Position numbers and translations under genes: made by a program. The notes below the pieces were generated by a model. The model was not told where the DNA came from. It ran no database searches and worked only from the letters and a program-made list of their open reading frames with translations. From Algoriphagus sp. (GTDB taxonomy: Bacteria; Bacteroidota; Bacteroidia; Cytophagales; Cyclobacteriaceae), in assembly GCF_030694375.1 (NCBI RefSeq), contig NZ_JAUXYL010000044.1, positions 62,001 to 126,000 of the forward strand: DNA of 64,000 nt. Direction: 5' to 3'. Position 1 is the stretch's first letter; every line of letters starts with the position of its first letter. Positions 46,624-54,820 of this stretch are shown here, in pieces.

Positions 46624-46646
46624 AATGAGTAACAAAGGTACTCATT
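46624..46646 (-). promoter_or_regulatory. Promoter -7 element inside an inverted repeat (copy 2), upstream of the regulator
   Basis: Perfect 8-bp arms AATGAGTA/TACTCATT flank a 7-nt centre; the minus strand core reads TGAGTACCTTTGTTACTCA. TACCTTTG fits TAnnTTTG, with TTTTTTC about 16 nt further upstream as a possible -33 element. It ends 16 nt before the regulator ATG, so the transcript would have a very short leader. Sixteen of 19 core positions are identical to 17125-17143. Confidence 0.74.
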
Positions 46647-46670
46647 CGTGTTAATCGAAAAAATTAAAAT

Positions 46671-46707
46671 GCTCTTTTCAAATAAAAAAAAGGATTTTTT
46701 TGAGAGC
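46671..46707 (-). terminator. Possible terminator hairpin after the small membrane protein gene
   Basis: Arms GCTCT and AGAGC enclose an A-run/T-run pair (seven A, AGGA, seven T on the plus strand), giving a long AT-rich hairpin 8 nt past the stop of the gene at 46715. It separates that gene from the promoter/dyad of the polysaccharide operon. It lacks a GC-rich stem, so the call is tentative. Confidence 0.4.
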
Positions 46708-46714
46708 TATTGGC

Positions 46715-47086
46715 CTACCCCTTGTACACGTTTTTAGGGGACTTTTGCAATAAATCACGAAATAAAACTCCTGTCAAACCACTAAAGGCCCCTAGAATAA
46801 ATCCTATAATCCCAGTTACAGCAACCAAAGTCATTCCAGAACCCAAGCCCATCAATTCACCCATCCTGTCAGGAAGGGAGCTTGCAGAGGTGATTCCCAA
46901 ATAGATACTTTGGCCAAGCCAGGTTAATCCCATCCCAAGACCACCCCCTAAAAACCCACCAATACCATTGGGATATACTAAGGCACTTAGCACAGCTATC
47001 CCAATCATTACTACCCAAAATGGCGTAATTGGGTTAAGAAAAACAACTACAATTGCTGTCAAAATGGTTAAAAATATAAATCTCAT
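46715..47086 (-). CDS. Small polytopic membrane protein, function unknown
   Basis: 123 residues, ATG at 47086. Three to four hydrophobic helices are visible (about 3-38, 42-62, 82-108), with glycine-rich turns such as GGFLGGGLGMGL and a basic C-terminus (RDLLQKSPKNVYKG). I do not recognise a family. It lies 7 nt after the penicillin acylase-like gene in the same direction, so the two are probably co-transcribed. Confidence 0.7.
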   Translation of the reverse strand: MRFIFLTILTAIVVVFLNPITPFWVVMIGIAVLSALVYPNGIGGFLGGGLGMGLTWLGQSIYLGITSASSLPDRMGELMGLGSGMTLVAVTGIIGFILGAFSGLTGVLFRDLLQKSPKNVYKG

Positions 47087-47093
47087 AAATATT

Positions 47094-49505
47094 CTATTTT
47101 AGTATTGTTTTGAAAAGCACATCTTCTTGATTTTCAATCGATCTTAGATTGAAACTCAAGTATTCTCCATTTGCCCAAATGGGTATAAAATTAGCGTAGA
47201 ATCTACTTCCCGGATTGCCGGATTGTCCACCTGGGTATACCCCAAAAGCTTGAATTTCCGGTCCAAGTTCCACAACCATTCTCCAACTCGCTCCGTGCCT
47301 GCTTCCTGTTGCATTCAACATTCCCGAACCGCCGCCGGTGTAGACATTTGATGCGGAAAAAGACTTAAAATTAGGCACCAAATGCTGTATTGTGGTTTTT
47401 TTAAAGTTTGCCCAAGTGTAATCTCCCTCCTCTGCTTCCCATTTTTTCATCGCTACAAGCATGGAATCAAATCCTGCCTTAACATGGTATTCCGCCGTTT
47501 GAATGCCTTCCTGAGATTTGACATCGAAAATTGAATCTTTGGGTGACTTGTTTAACAATTCCACAGTTTGGTAACTATTTGGACGAACAACAGGAGCACC
47601 ATTCATAAACTCCCTCCAGATACTTTCAAATGTTTCCGCTGACCAAATCGCATACAAAGTCTGTCCTTTTTGATTTGGATCTGCGAAATAATCCCAAGAT
47701 TTAAGTTCATTCAGGTATTTCTCCGCATCCGGAGATTCAGTTTTATGAGTTCCCAGAAGTTTGATCAAAACTGGCAGCCCCTCAGCAGCCTGAAGATTGT
47801 AATCGTCAAACTGGAGCATCTTCATATCCTCTACCGTGATTTGGTTCATTTCTCGGAGCTTCCTATTGAGGCGTCTGTTTCGGTAGTGTTCGTATGAATT
47901 GTCAAAAACATAATAGGGATAGGATCGATCTACCGGATGCTGATTTGCAGAGGAGACAAAACCTCGCTCAGGATTTAAGGTTGCCGGATTATGCGCATTA
48001 GGGATAAATCCCTGCCACTCCATTTTGGGATCAGCTCCATCCATGAAAAATTTACCCTGTCCCTCCCATTTCAAGGGGAATTTACCTTGAATCCGCATCC
48101 CAATGTCACCTGATTTGGAAGCAAATACGAAGTTTTGAGCTGGCGAAGTATAAAAATCCAATGCTTCATTATAGTCTGCATAATCTTTAGCCTTATTCAT
48201 TTGAATAAAGGTTCGTTGCTCATTGGACCCCATGTGAACTGTCCATTTCAAAGCAAAATTCACGTCTTGCCTTTCACTTCGAAAACTTTTATCATAGACC
48301 ACAGGCCCATGATGGGTGTAGACTACAGTATCGATAAAAGTATCTTGCCCTTTTACCTTGATTGCTTCAATTCGAAAATCAGTTGCTCTCCATTCATCTC
48401 CGAATTTGTATGCCTTTCGACTTTCATCCTGAAAAGTTATTTTGTACCAATCTCGGGCATCTTTAGTCGCATTCGTTACTCCCCATGCAATATCCTGATT
48501 GAATCCTGAAATCACTCCCAAAGCCCCCGGAAGGGTGGCTCCTTTTACTGAATAGGTTGGCGTGGTCAATTGCATCGAATACCACAGCGAAGGTAAATTC
48601 AAGCTTAGGTGTGGATCATTGGCCAAAATAGGATTCCCATTTTGGGTCTTTTTTCCTGCCACAGCCCAATTGTTAGATCCAGTTCCTTCAACAGGTTGAC
48701 TAAGCGGATCGAGAAGAAGTGCATCATCGGGGTAAGTAACGGAGTCCGGTTTATTTACTGGAATCGGGGTGAAATCCCATACTTTTTCTGCCTCGATTAC
48801 AGGATCGTTTTCAGTTGGAAAATCGGGGAAAAGTTTGTTCAATTTAGAATCCCCCAGGAGCTTTCGAAGATTGGAATATTCCAAATCCCGATCTCCCACC
48901 AGCATATCTGACATATACTTAAGAAGGAGCAGAGATTTATAGGCAGACCATGGCTCTGGCCGATAATTCAAAATCTTGTATTCTACAGGGAGCTTTGCAT
49001 CCGAAAGCTGTGAAATATACTGATTGACCCCATCTGTATAAGCTTCCACCAGTCGGAGCGTTTCGGGATCGTTTTCCTCGATATATTTTAATCCAACTTC
49101 CGCACCGAAAGCAAGACCTTTCCTTCTGGTCATTCTGTCAAGCTCTAAAGCAATCGGCCCGACGATTTCAGAAACGCGACCTGCAGCAGCCATTGTTTGA
49201 AACTCCATTTGCCAAAGTCGGTGTTGAGCAGTAACATAACCCTGAGCCCGATAAAGGTCTAGTTCATTCTGGGCAAAAATGTGAGGAATGAGATTTTTGT
49301 CAAATACAACCTCAACGGGAGCACTGAGATTTTCAATGTTTATTTCTTCCTCGGCAAGCTGATCTTCGCTTAATGTGTTTTGCCAAAACCCATGATTTGG
49401 GTCCAAAAGAGGAGCCAAAGGGGGAATTTGTCCTATAGGTCTCGAGACCAACATCGCCAAAGCAATGGTAATGGCCAAAACCAGAAAGAATGAAAAATAC
49501 TTCAT
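47094..49505 (-). CDS. Penicillin acylase family N-terminal-nucleophile amidohydrolase
   Basis: About 803 residues from ATG at 49505; a GTG at 49565 would add 20 residues before the signal anchor MKYFSFFLVLAITIALAML and is less likely. The precursor is expected to cleave itself before Ser277 in GTGSNNWAVAGKKT, giving alpha and beta chains with Ser as nucleophile. NDPHLSLNLPSLWY, GVISGFNQDIAWGVTN and the later GGSGMLNATGSRHG are typical. These periplasmic enzymes hydrolyse amide bonds in penicillins, acyl-homoserine lactones or other N-acyl compounds; the substrate cannot be read here. Confidence 0.9.
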   Translation of the reverse strand: MKYFSFFLVLAITIALAMLVSRPIGQIPPLAPLLDPNHGFWQNTLSEDQLAEEEINIENLSAPVEVVFDKNLIPHIFAQNELDLYRAQGYVTAQHRLWQMEFQTMAAAGRVSEIVGPIALELDRMTRRKGLAFGAEVGLKYIEENDPETLRLVEAYTDGVNQYISQLSDAKLPVEYKILNYRPEPWSAYKSLLLLKYMSDMLVGDRDLEYSNLRKLLGDSKLNKLFPDFPTENDPVIEAEKVWDFTPIPVNKPDSVTYPDDALLLDPLSQPVEGTGSNNWAVAGKKTQNGNPILANDPHLSLNLPSLWYSMQLTTPTYSVKGATLPGALGVISGFNQDIAWGVTNATKDARDWYKITFQDESRKAYKFGDEWRATDFRIEAIKVKGQDTFIDTVVYTHHGPVVYDKSFRSERQDVNFALKWTVHMGSNEQRTFIQMNKAKDYADYNEALDFYTSPAQNFVFASKSGDIGMRIQGKFPLKWEGQGKFFMDGADPKMEWQGFIPNAHNPATLNPERGFVSSANQHPVDRSYPYYVFDNSYEHYRNRRLNRKLREMNQITVEDMKMLQFDDYNLQAAEGLPVLIKLLGTHKTESPDAEKYLNELKSWDYFADPNQKGQTLYAIWSAETFESIWREFMNGAPVVRPNSYQTVELLNKSPKDSIFDVKSQEGIQTAEYHVKAGFDSMLVAMKKWEAEEGDYTWANFKKTTIQHLVPNFKSFSASNVYTGGGSGMLNATGSRHGASWRMVVELGPEIQAFGVYPGGQSGNPGSRFYANFIPIWANGEYLSFNLRSIENQEDVLFKTILK

Positions 49506-49598
49506 GGGTAGATAAGCTTTATTGCGTTTAGAATAAATACACTTTCGACTTTGTGCCTTAAGCACTTTGTAATATTTGAATTAAATAAAAAAATACAC

Positions 49599-49627
49599 AA
49601 AAAAATCCCCAGCCGTTCGACTAGGGA
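49599..49627 (-). terminator. Rho-independent terminator of the DUF2911 gene
   Basis: On the minus strand a stem CCCTAGTCG / CGGCTGGGG (with G-U pairs) is followed by a run of seven T, 16 nt after the stop at 49644. It separates this gene from the acylase gene downstream. Confidence 0.7.
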
Positions 49628-49643
49628 GTCCAAGATTGCTTTT

Positions 49644-50216
49644 TTATTGAATCTTAATTGGAAGTTTCAGCTTTTCCCAGCGAATTACCAACCCGGGAGC
49701 CTCGATAGTTATAGAAAGCCTTTCAGAAGAAGTTGATTCCCAAGAAGGCAAAACATCAACTCTTATAACATCTTTCTTTTCATCATATTGAAAATGTCCG
49801 TGTTCCAATTCCCAATCTGAGTTAAAAATCACGGTCCATGATCCACTTTCTTTTGGAATAGTGAAGAGGGAATATTTGCCAGCTCGTAAAGTCTTGCCTT
49901 CAACCATGATGTCTTGAGGGATATCAATATAGGTTGCCTCATTTGCTCCTGTTCTCCAGACGACATTATACGGCACAAGATCACCCCAAATTGTACGTCC
50001 CTTAACTGAAGGAGAGCCATAATAAACTTTAATCGTCTTACCGGCGATTTGACCTTCTTTAATTTCGAGCGGACTTGGTCTTTGCTCTTCTTCTGCTGCT
50101 TCGGCCGCAGCGCTTTCTGAATTTTGATCTTCTGTAGTTTGGGTCGTCTTAGGCTGACAAGCGAAAAAAGTTGCGCAGATCAGGGTAGTCAACCAAATAT
50201 TGGACAGCTTTTTCAT
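49644..50216 (-). CDS. DUF2911 lipoprotein
   Basis: 190 residues from ATG at 50216; a longer frame to 50285 would place 23 residues before the signal sequence and is rejected. MKKLSNIWLTTLICATFFACQ has a lipobox ending in Cys20. A Glu/Ala-rich linker (about 28-45) leads to the DUF2911 domain: IKVYYGSPSVKGRTIWGDLVPYNVVWRTGANEAT and the GKYSLFTIP motif (about 118), present in many Bacteroidota lipoproteins of unknown function. It is transcribed alone and is divergent from the gene at 50455; the 238-nt gap between them holds no clear TAnnTTTG box. Confidence 0.88.
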   Translation of the reverse strand: MKKLSNIWLTTLICATFFACQPKTTQTTEDQNSESAAAEAAEEEQRPSPLEIKEGQIAGKTIKVYYGSPSVKGRTIWGDLVPYNVVWRTGANEATYIDIPQDIMVEGKTLRAGKYSLFTIPKESGSWTVIFNSDWELEHGHFQYDEKKDVIRVDVLPSWESTSSERLSITIEAPGLVIRWEKLKLPIKIQ

Positions 50217-50454
50217 TAGATAGATGATTAATTTAAAGGATGAGTACGTAAAATTAATCCAAATCGTCTCATTCCAACTATTCAACTTAAAATTGATAAT
50301 TTTTATTATTGATAGACGAATAGCCTGCTGTGATACGTTTTTTCATTGCCCATAGCGGATCTTTAAAGTGCAATTGAAGTAATTGATGGGGAAATTGGAT
50401 CGAAAATTGCCACTTTTGGGTTCGGGTCCCTTTGATGCTCTCAACCCAACCTAA

Positions 50455-51495
50455 ATGAAATTTATAGCCGGACTGGTATTTTTAATATCACTTATCATAT
50501 TCTCGAGTGTTTATTTCTCACCGGAGGTATTTGCTTACGCCGGTTTGCTTCCGTTTTTAATTCCAGTCATTATTATAGGCAACTTCTTTTTGTTTGCTGT
50601 TTTGGCATTAGCATGGAGAAGATCAGCCTTCTTCCCCCTTCTAGCCCTATTAATCGGATATAAATTTATCCTTATTTCTTTCCAGCTAAATTCTAGAAAT
50701 GAAGATGCCAAAGGGCTAAAAGTCCTGACTTACAACGCGCATGGTTTTTTTTACCGGGACATGGGTACCGACGATAATGACAATGTCTTTACCTGGCTTG
50801 CGGATCACCAAGCTGACGTGAAAGTGTTCCAAGAGTTTTACCAGGATAATACCTCTGCTGGAAGAAATGCCATCAAAATCATTGGAAAAAATGGCGACTA
50901 TGAACATTATTATCACATAGTAGACGGGAATGAAAAAAGAAAATCGTTTGGAATGATCATTTTCTCTCGGTACCCCATTGTAAACGAAGGAGTGGTTTTT
51001 GACAACAAAAGAAGCAACGGGACGATCTTTGCTGACATTCAGGTGGGAAGAGACACAATTAGAGTATATAATACCCACCTGGAATCCATGGCGATTGAGG
51101 CTGAATCACTGGATAATTACGATAAGGCAAAATTGGTATACCGGCAAACCTTAGGGAAATTGCACCGCGGCAGTCTTGCCAGAGCACAACAGTTATCCAT
51201 TCTTTACGAACACCTGAGCAATAGTCCTCATCCCGTAATACTAATGGGCGATTTTAACGAGATTCCGTATTCATACGCCTATTTTAAGACAAGCGAAAAA
51301 CTCGTCAATGCCTTTGAAAAGGCCGGAAGAGGCTTTGAATTCACCTACAATCGAGTCTTGTTCTTTCTTAGAATCGATCACATTTTTGCTGATCCTAGTC
51401 TAAAACCCATTCATTTTAATACCCATCGGGAGGTTGATTACTCAGATCATTATCCTGTCACCGCTACGTTTACCTGGGATAGTTTTAATCCTTAG
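50455..51495 (+). CDS. Membrane-anchored endonuclease/exonuclease/phosphatase family protein
   Basis: 346 residues, ATG at 50455. Two or three hydrophobic helices (about 3-75) precede a cytosolic or periplasmic EEP domain: KVLTYNAHGF (about 90), VFQEFY with the metal-binding Glu (about 125), VYNTHLES (about 205), LMGDFNEIP (about 263), and the C-terminal DYSDHYPV (about 330) with the catalytic His. The family includes DNases, sphingomyelinases and inositol phosphatases; nothing here narrows it further. Its last 11 nt overlap the convergent MMPL gene. Confidence 0.87.
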   Translation: MKFIAGLVFLISLIIFSSVYFSPEVFAYAGLLPFLIPVIIIGNFFLFAVLALAWRRSAFFPLLALLIGYKFILISFQLNSRNEDAKGLKVLTYNAHGFFYRDMGTDDNDNVFTWLADHQADVKVFQEFYQDNTSAGRNAIKIIGKNGDYEHYYHIVDGNEKRKSFGMIIFSRYPIVNEGVVFDNKRSNGTIFADIQVGRDTIRVYNTHLESMAIEAESLDNYDKAKLVYRQTLGKLHRGSLARAQQLSILYEHLSNSPHPVILMGDFNEIPYSYAYFKTSEKLVNAFEKAGRGFEFTYNRVLFFLRIDHIFADPSLKPIHFNTHREVDYSDHYPVTATFTWDSFNP

Positions 51496-53746
51496 ATCTG
51501 GATTCGGTTTTTTTGTCCCATACCTTCTTCAGAGGAAAAAGCAACAAGGGCAGCAAAAATAAATCTGCCAAAAGTGCAAAAATAAGCGTAAAACTAATCA
51601 GCAAGCCCGTGAAGTGGGTGACTCCAAATTGGCTGAAACTAAGCAACGCAAAACCTGCAACCAGTATTACCGAAGTAAGCATTATTGCCCGGCCCGCTTC
51701 CATAAATGTTCTTTTGATTGCATAAAGCAGATTTTTTCCGCGATCCAATTCGGTTTTAAGTTTTGTCATAAAGTGAATGGAATCGTCTACCGCAATCCCA
51801 AAGGCCACCGTGAACAGAATCGAGGTAGTAAGCTTAAATTCGATTCCAAGCAAATACATTAAGCCCAGCATCCAAACCAATGGAATAACATTGGGAATCA
51901 GCAAAATGAAGGAAAGTCTCCATGATCTGAATAAAAATCCCGCAACTATTCCCACCACTACAAAAGCAAAGAGCAAGCCTTGAAACATTTGTCGGGTCAC
52001 GGATTCGTGTCCATGATCTATAAGAAAGGCTGTACCCGTCCATCGAACATTTAATAAGTTAGGGTCGATTTCTTTTTTCACAAACTGGAGAAACTCCCCC
52101 CGCTTATTTCCCATTTCTAAACTACCCAAATCACCTACTCGACCACTGATCCTGCCTGTTTTTTGGTTCGAACTGATCACTTTCGGCCCATCCAGTTTGA
52201 GAATCTGATCAAAATATCGGCTCATTCGAAGAAACTGACCCTGAGATGGGAAACTGTAGGCAGCAATACTGCCTCGATTTTGAGCTTGATTTAATGATTT
52301 GACAAGACTTACAGGAGAGATGAGCTGCCTTTCTCCAAAAGACTCGGTCAGCTTCGTTTCCAATTTTTCTATTTCTCGGAGTACCGCGTAATCAAAAAGG
52401 GAATTGGCACTATCCCCTGTCGAAAGGTAAATCTCCAGTGGATTAGAGCCCCCAAACTGCTCGTCAAAAAAAGCAAAATCCTCCTGAATAGGATGGTCGA
52501 GAGGTAAGTTGTCCAGCAAATACCCATTGACTTTGAGTTGAAGTCCAAAAAAAAGAGATAGCAAAGTGATCCCCAAAAATGTATAAAGCACAAGTTTCCT
52601 TTTCAAAATAATCCATGAAAATAGGCGCTGCCAAAATAGGCTTGCAGGTTTCTGAAAGGCTTTCGCTTTTGTTATGGGAAATAAATAAAGTAATCCGGGG
52701 GTGATCACAATCAACCCAAAAAAGAGGACAAGTATCCCAATGGCAGTCCAAAGTCCAAATGCTTTCAGTGCTGGAATGGAAGTAAAATAAAGTGAGAAGA
52801 AACCGACAGCGGTGGTGAAGATCGTTAAACTTACCGCAAAAGTAAGTTCACGAAAAGTCTCATAAACTGCCTCCTCCTTACCTTTTCCAATTCTGATTTT
52901 TTTTATCAGATGCGTGAAATAATGCACCAGCGCACTCAAACCCACAATCAAAAAAATAGTAGGCTGCATCACCGACATGATATCGAGTGATTTTCCAGAA
53001 TACAAAATCACCGAAAAAGCCCAAAAAATCCCAATGCTCAAAACCAAAACAGGTACTAGTACGCCCCACCAAGTCCGGAAAATCAATACAAGCATCACTA
53101 AAATCAACACTAGGGATGCACCTAAAAAAAGACTAAACTCCTCCTGCATCAAGGTGACAAAATCACCCTGAGTCTGTATTTTTCCTGCGACTGCGAGTGG
53201 TTTGAGCTCACTTTGTAAAAAGACTTCCTTAATCTGATGATATAAAGTATCTCCCTGTTCTTTGCTGAGCTTGGGATTATTTCTGATCAGAAATAGCAGA
53301 CTTTGCCCGTCTTTTGAAATTAATGAGCCTTCAAACTGTTTTAGAGCAGGCCCGGAATACTCCAGATTTTCAGCACTTTCCCAATCCAGCACTTTGTTAA
53401 AACTTATTCCAAAAAGTCCGATCACAGGCATTTCCAAGTCAAGTATGGAAATCAAAGTATCGACTCCGTCGAGGTTTGAGATTTCTTTTTTTAGCAGATC
53501 ACTTTTTTTCAAAAAATCAATGGATGTAAGGCTTCCACTTGGATTTTGAAGTGCAATCAAGAGGTAATCGTTATCGCTCTCAAAGTCCTTTTCGTACTGT
53601 TGGTAAAAAGCCAAATCCGGATCATCCTGTGGGAAAAACTGTTCAAAGTCATAGTTGAATGAAGGAACCGGCGGGAAAACCAGAATCATGATGCTTAAAA
53701 AAATCCCAAATCCGAGAAGAGTTAACGCTGTAGATTTCCTGAACAT
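51485..53746 (-). CDS. MMPL/RND-superfamily transporter
   Basis: 753 residues, ATG at 53746. Two sets of helices, one near 8-25 and 205-385, the other from about 410 and 600-745, each preceded by a large extracytoplasmic loop, form the usual RND duplication. FGIAVDDSIHFMTKLK (about 665) carries the acidic pair in the fourth helix of the second half that is linked to proton translocation, mirrored in the first half by VGLSALVHYFTHLI, which lacks it. Related proteins export lipids, hopanoids or siderophores. It has no membrane-fusion partner next to it. Convergent with the EEP gene. Confidence 0.88.
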   Translation of the reverse strand: MFRKSTALTLLGFGIFLSIMILVFPPVPSFNYDFEQFFPQDDPDLAFYQQYEKDFESDNDYLLIALQNPSGSLTSIDFLKKSDLLKKEISNLDGVDTLISILDLEMPVIGLFGISFNKVLDWESAENLEYSGPALKQFEGSLISKDGQSLLFLIRNNPKLSKEQGDTLYHQIKEVFLQSELKPLAVAGKIQTQGDFVTLMQEEFSLFLGASLVLILVMLVLIFRTWWGVLVPVLVLSIGIFWAFSVILYSGKSLDIMSVMQPTIFLIVGLSALVHYFTHLIKKIRIGKGKEEAVYETFRELTFAVSLTIFTTAVGFFSLYFTSIPALKAFGLWTAIGILVLFFGLIVITPGLLYLFPITKAKAFQKPASLFWQRLFSWIILKRKLVLYTFLGITLLSLFFGLQLKVNGYLLDNLPLDHPIQEDFAFFDEQFGGSNPLEIYLSTGDSANSLFDYAVLREIEKLETKLTESFGERQLISPVSLVKSLNQAQNRGSIAAYSFPSQGQFLRMSRYFDQILKLDGPKVISSNQKTGRISGRVGDLGSLEMGNKRGEFLQFVKKEIDPNLLNVRWTGTAFLIDHGHESVTRQMFQGLLFAFVVVGIVAGFLFRSWRLSFILLIPNVIPLVWMLGLMYLLGIEFKLTTSILFTVAFGIAVDDSIHFMTKLKTELDRGKNLLYAIKRTFMEAGRAIMLTSVILVAGFALLSFSQFGVTHFTGLLISFTLIFALLADLFLLPLLLFPLKKVWDKKTESRSKD

Positions 53747-53870
53747 TCGCTTGAAAAGGAGGAGTTGGTTTTGGACATGAAGGTACTTTTTTAAAAAAGC
53801 AATGCACTCAAATTGTTTTTAAATTATTCGAATCACTTAACTTGCCAACAAAGAAATCCACAGAAAATTC

Positions 53871-54665
53871 ATGCAGCAGTACCACGATTTGATGCGGCGA
53901 ATCCTTGATGAAGGAGCCAAAAAAACAGACCGAACCGGGACAGGCACCCTTAGCGTTTTTGGACATCAGATGAGGTTCAATTTGGCAGAGGGATTTCCGG
54001 TGGTCACCACCAAAAAACTCCATTTACGCTCTATCATCGTAGAATTGCTTTGGTTTCTCAGAGGTGAAAGCAATATCACCTGGCTCAAAGAAAACGGCGT
54101 GTCCATTTGGGACGAATGGGCTGACGAAAACGGTGATTTGGGTCCGGTCTATGGCTATCAGTGGAGACACTGGCCTGACGGAAAAGGCGGGGAAATCGAT
54201 CAAATCAAGAACCTCATTCATCAGATCAAAACCAAGCCGGACAGCCGTCGTCACATCGTCAGTGCTTGGAATGTGGCCGATGTGGACCACATGGCACTGC
54301 CGCCCTGCCATACCATTTTCCAGTTTTATGTGGCAGATGGCAAGCTCTCCTGCCAACTCTATCAGCGAAGTGCGGATGTGTTTTTAGGCGTTCCATTCAA
54401 TATTGCTTCCTATGCTTTATTTACGATGATGGTCGCGCAGGTTTGTGATCTGGAGCCGGGAGATTTTATCCATACTTTCGGTGATGCACACTTATATTCC
54501 AATCATTTGGAGCAAACCGAGCTTCAACTCAGCCGTGAAATCCGACCACTTCCAACCATGAAAATCAATCCAAATGTGAAGGATATTTTCGAGTTCAAGT
54601 ATGAGGATTTTGAGTTGGTAGGCTATGACCCTCACCCGCATATCAAGGCTGCGGTAGCGATCTAG
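53871..54665 (+). CDS. thyA: Thymidylate synthase
   Basis: 264 residues, the same length as E. coli ThyA. DRTGTGTLSVFGHQMRFNL near the N-terminus, WFLRGESNITWL, GPVYGYQWRHW, Cys146 in ALPPCH as nucleophile, YQRSADVFLGVPFNIASYA and GDAHLYSNH are all conserved. It converts dUMP to dTMP with methylene-tetrahydrofolate. ATG at 53871; a 124-nt gap separates it from the divergent MMPL gene. A folA gene often follows thyA in other bacteria but is not here. Confidence 0.97.
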   Translation: MQQYHDLMRRILDEGAKKTDRTGTGTLSVFGHQMRFNLAEGFPVVTTKKLHLRSIIVELLWFLRGESNITWLKENGVSIWDEWADENGDLGPVYGYQWRHWPDGKGGEIDQIKNLIHQIKTKPDSRRHIVSAWNVADVDHMALPPCHTIFQFYVADGKLSCQLYQRSADVFLGVPFNIASYALFTMMVAQVCDLEPGDFIHTFGDAHLYSNHLEQTELQLSREIRPLPTMKINPNVKDIFEFKYEDFELVGYDPHPHIKAAVAI

Positions 54666-54692
54666 ATTCGAAATTTGAGATTCGAAATTTGA
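54665..54692. repeat. 14-bp tandem duplication after thyA
   Basis: The unit GATTCGAAATTTGA occurs twice in a row, its first base lying in the thyA stop codon, and is followed by a third partial GATT. It has no coding role. Confidence 0.85.
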
Positions 54693-54697
54693 GATTG

Positions 54698-54731
54698 GGC
54701 TGGAAAGGGACTTTCAGCCTTTTCTTGTTTC
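54698..54731 (+). terminator. Rho-independent terminator of thyA
   Basis: Stem GGCTGGAAAG / CTTTCAGCC (one bulged G), loop GGA, then TTTTCTTGTTT. It lies 33 nt after the thyA stop. Confidence 0.8.
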
Positions 54732-54820
54732 CCCATTCTTCAAAGCAATCTTTTGGGGATTCATTTTTTAAAAATAAGAATGACTATTCTAAAGTTTGAA
54801 ACTTTGGAATTGTCCCTTAA

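Noticed and set aside
46715..47086. Transporter subunit or holin
   Set aside because: The short glycine-rich helices fit no recognised family; left as unknown membrane protein.
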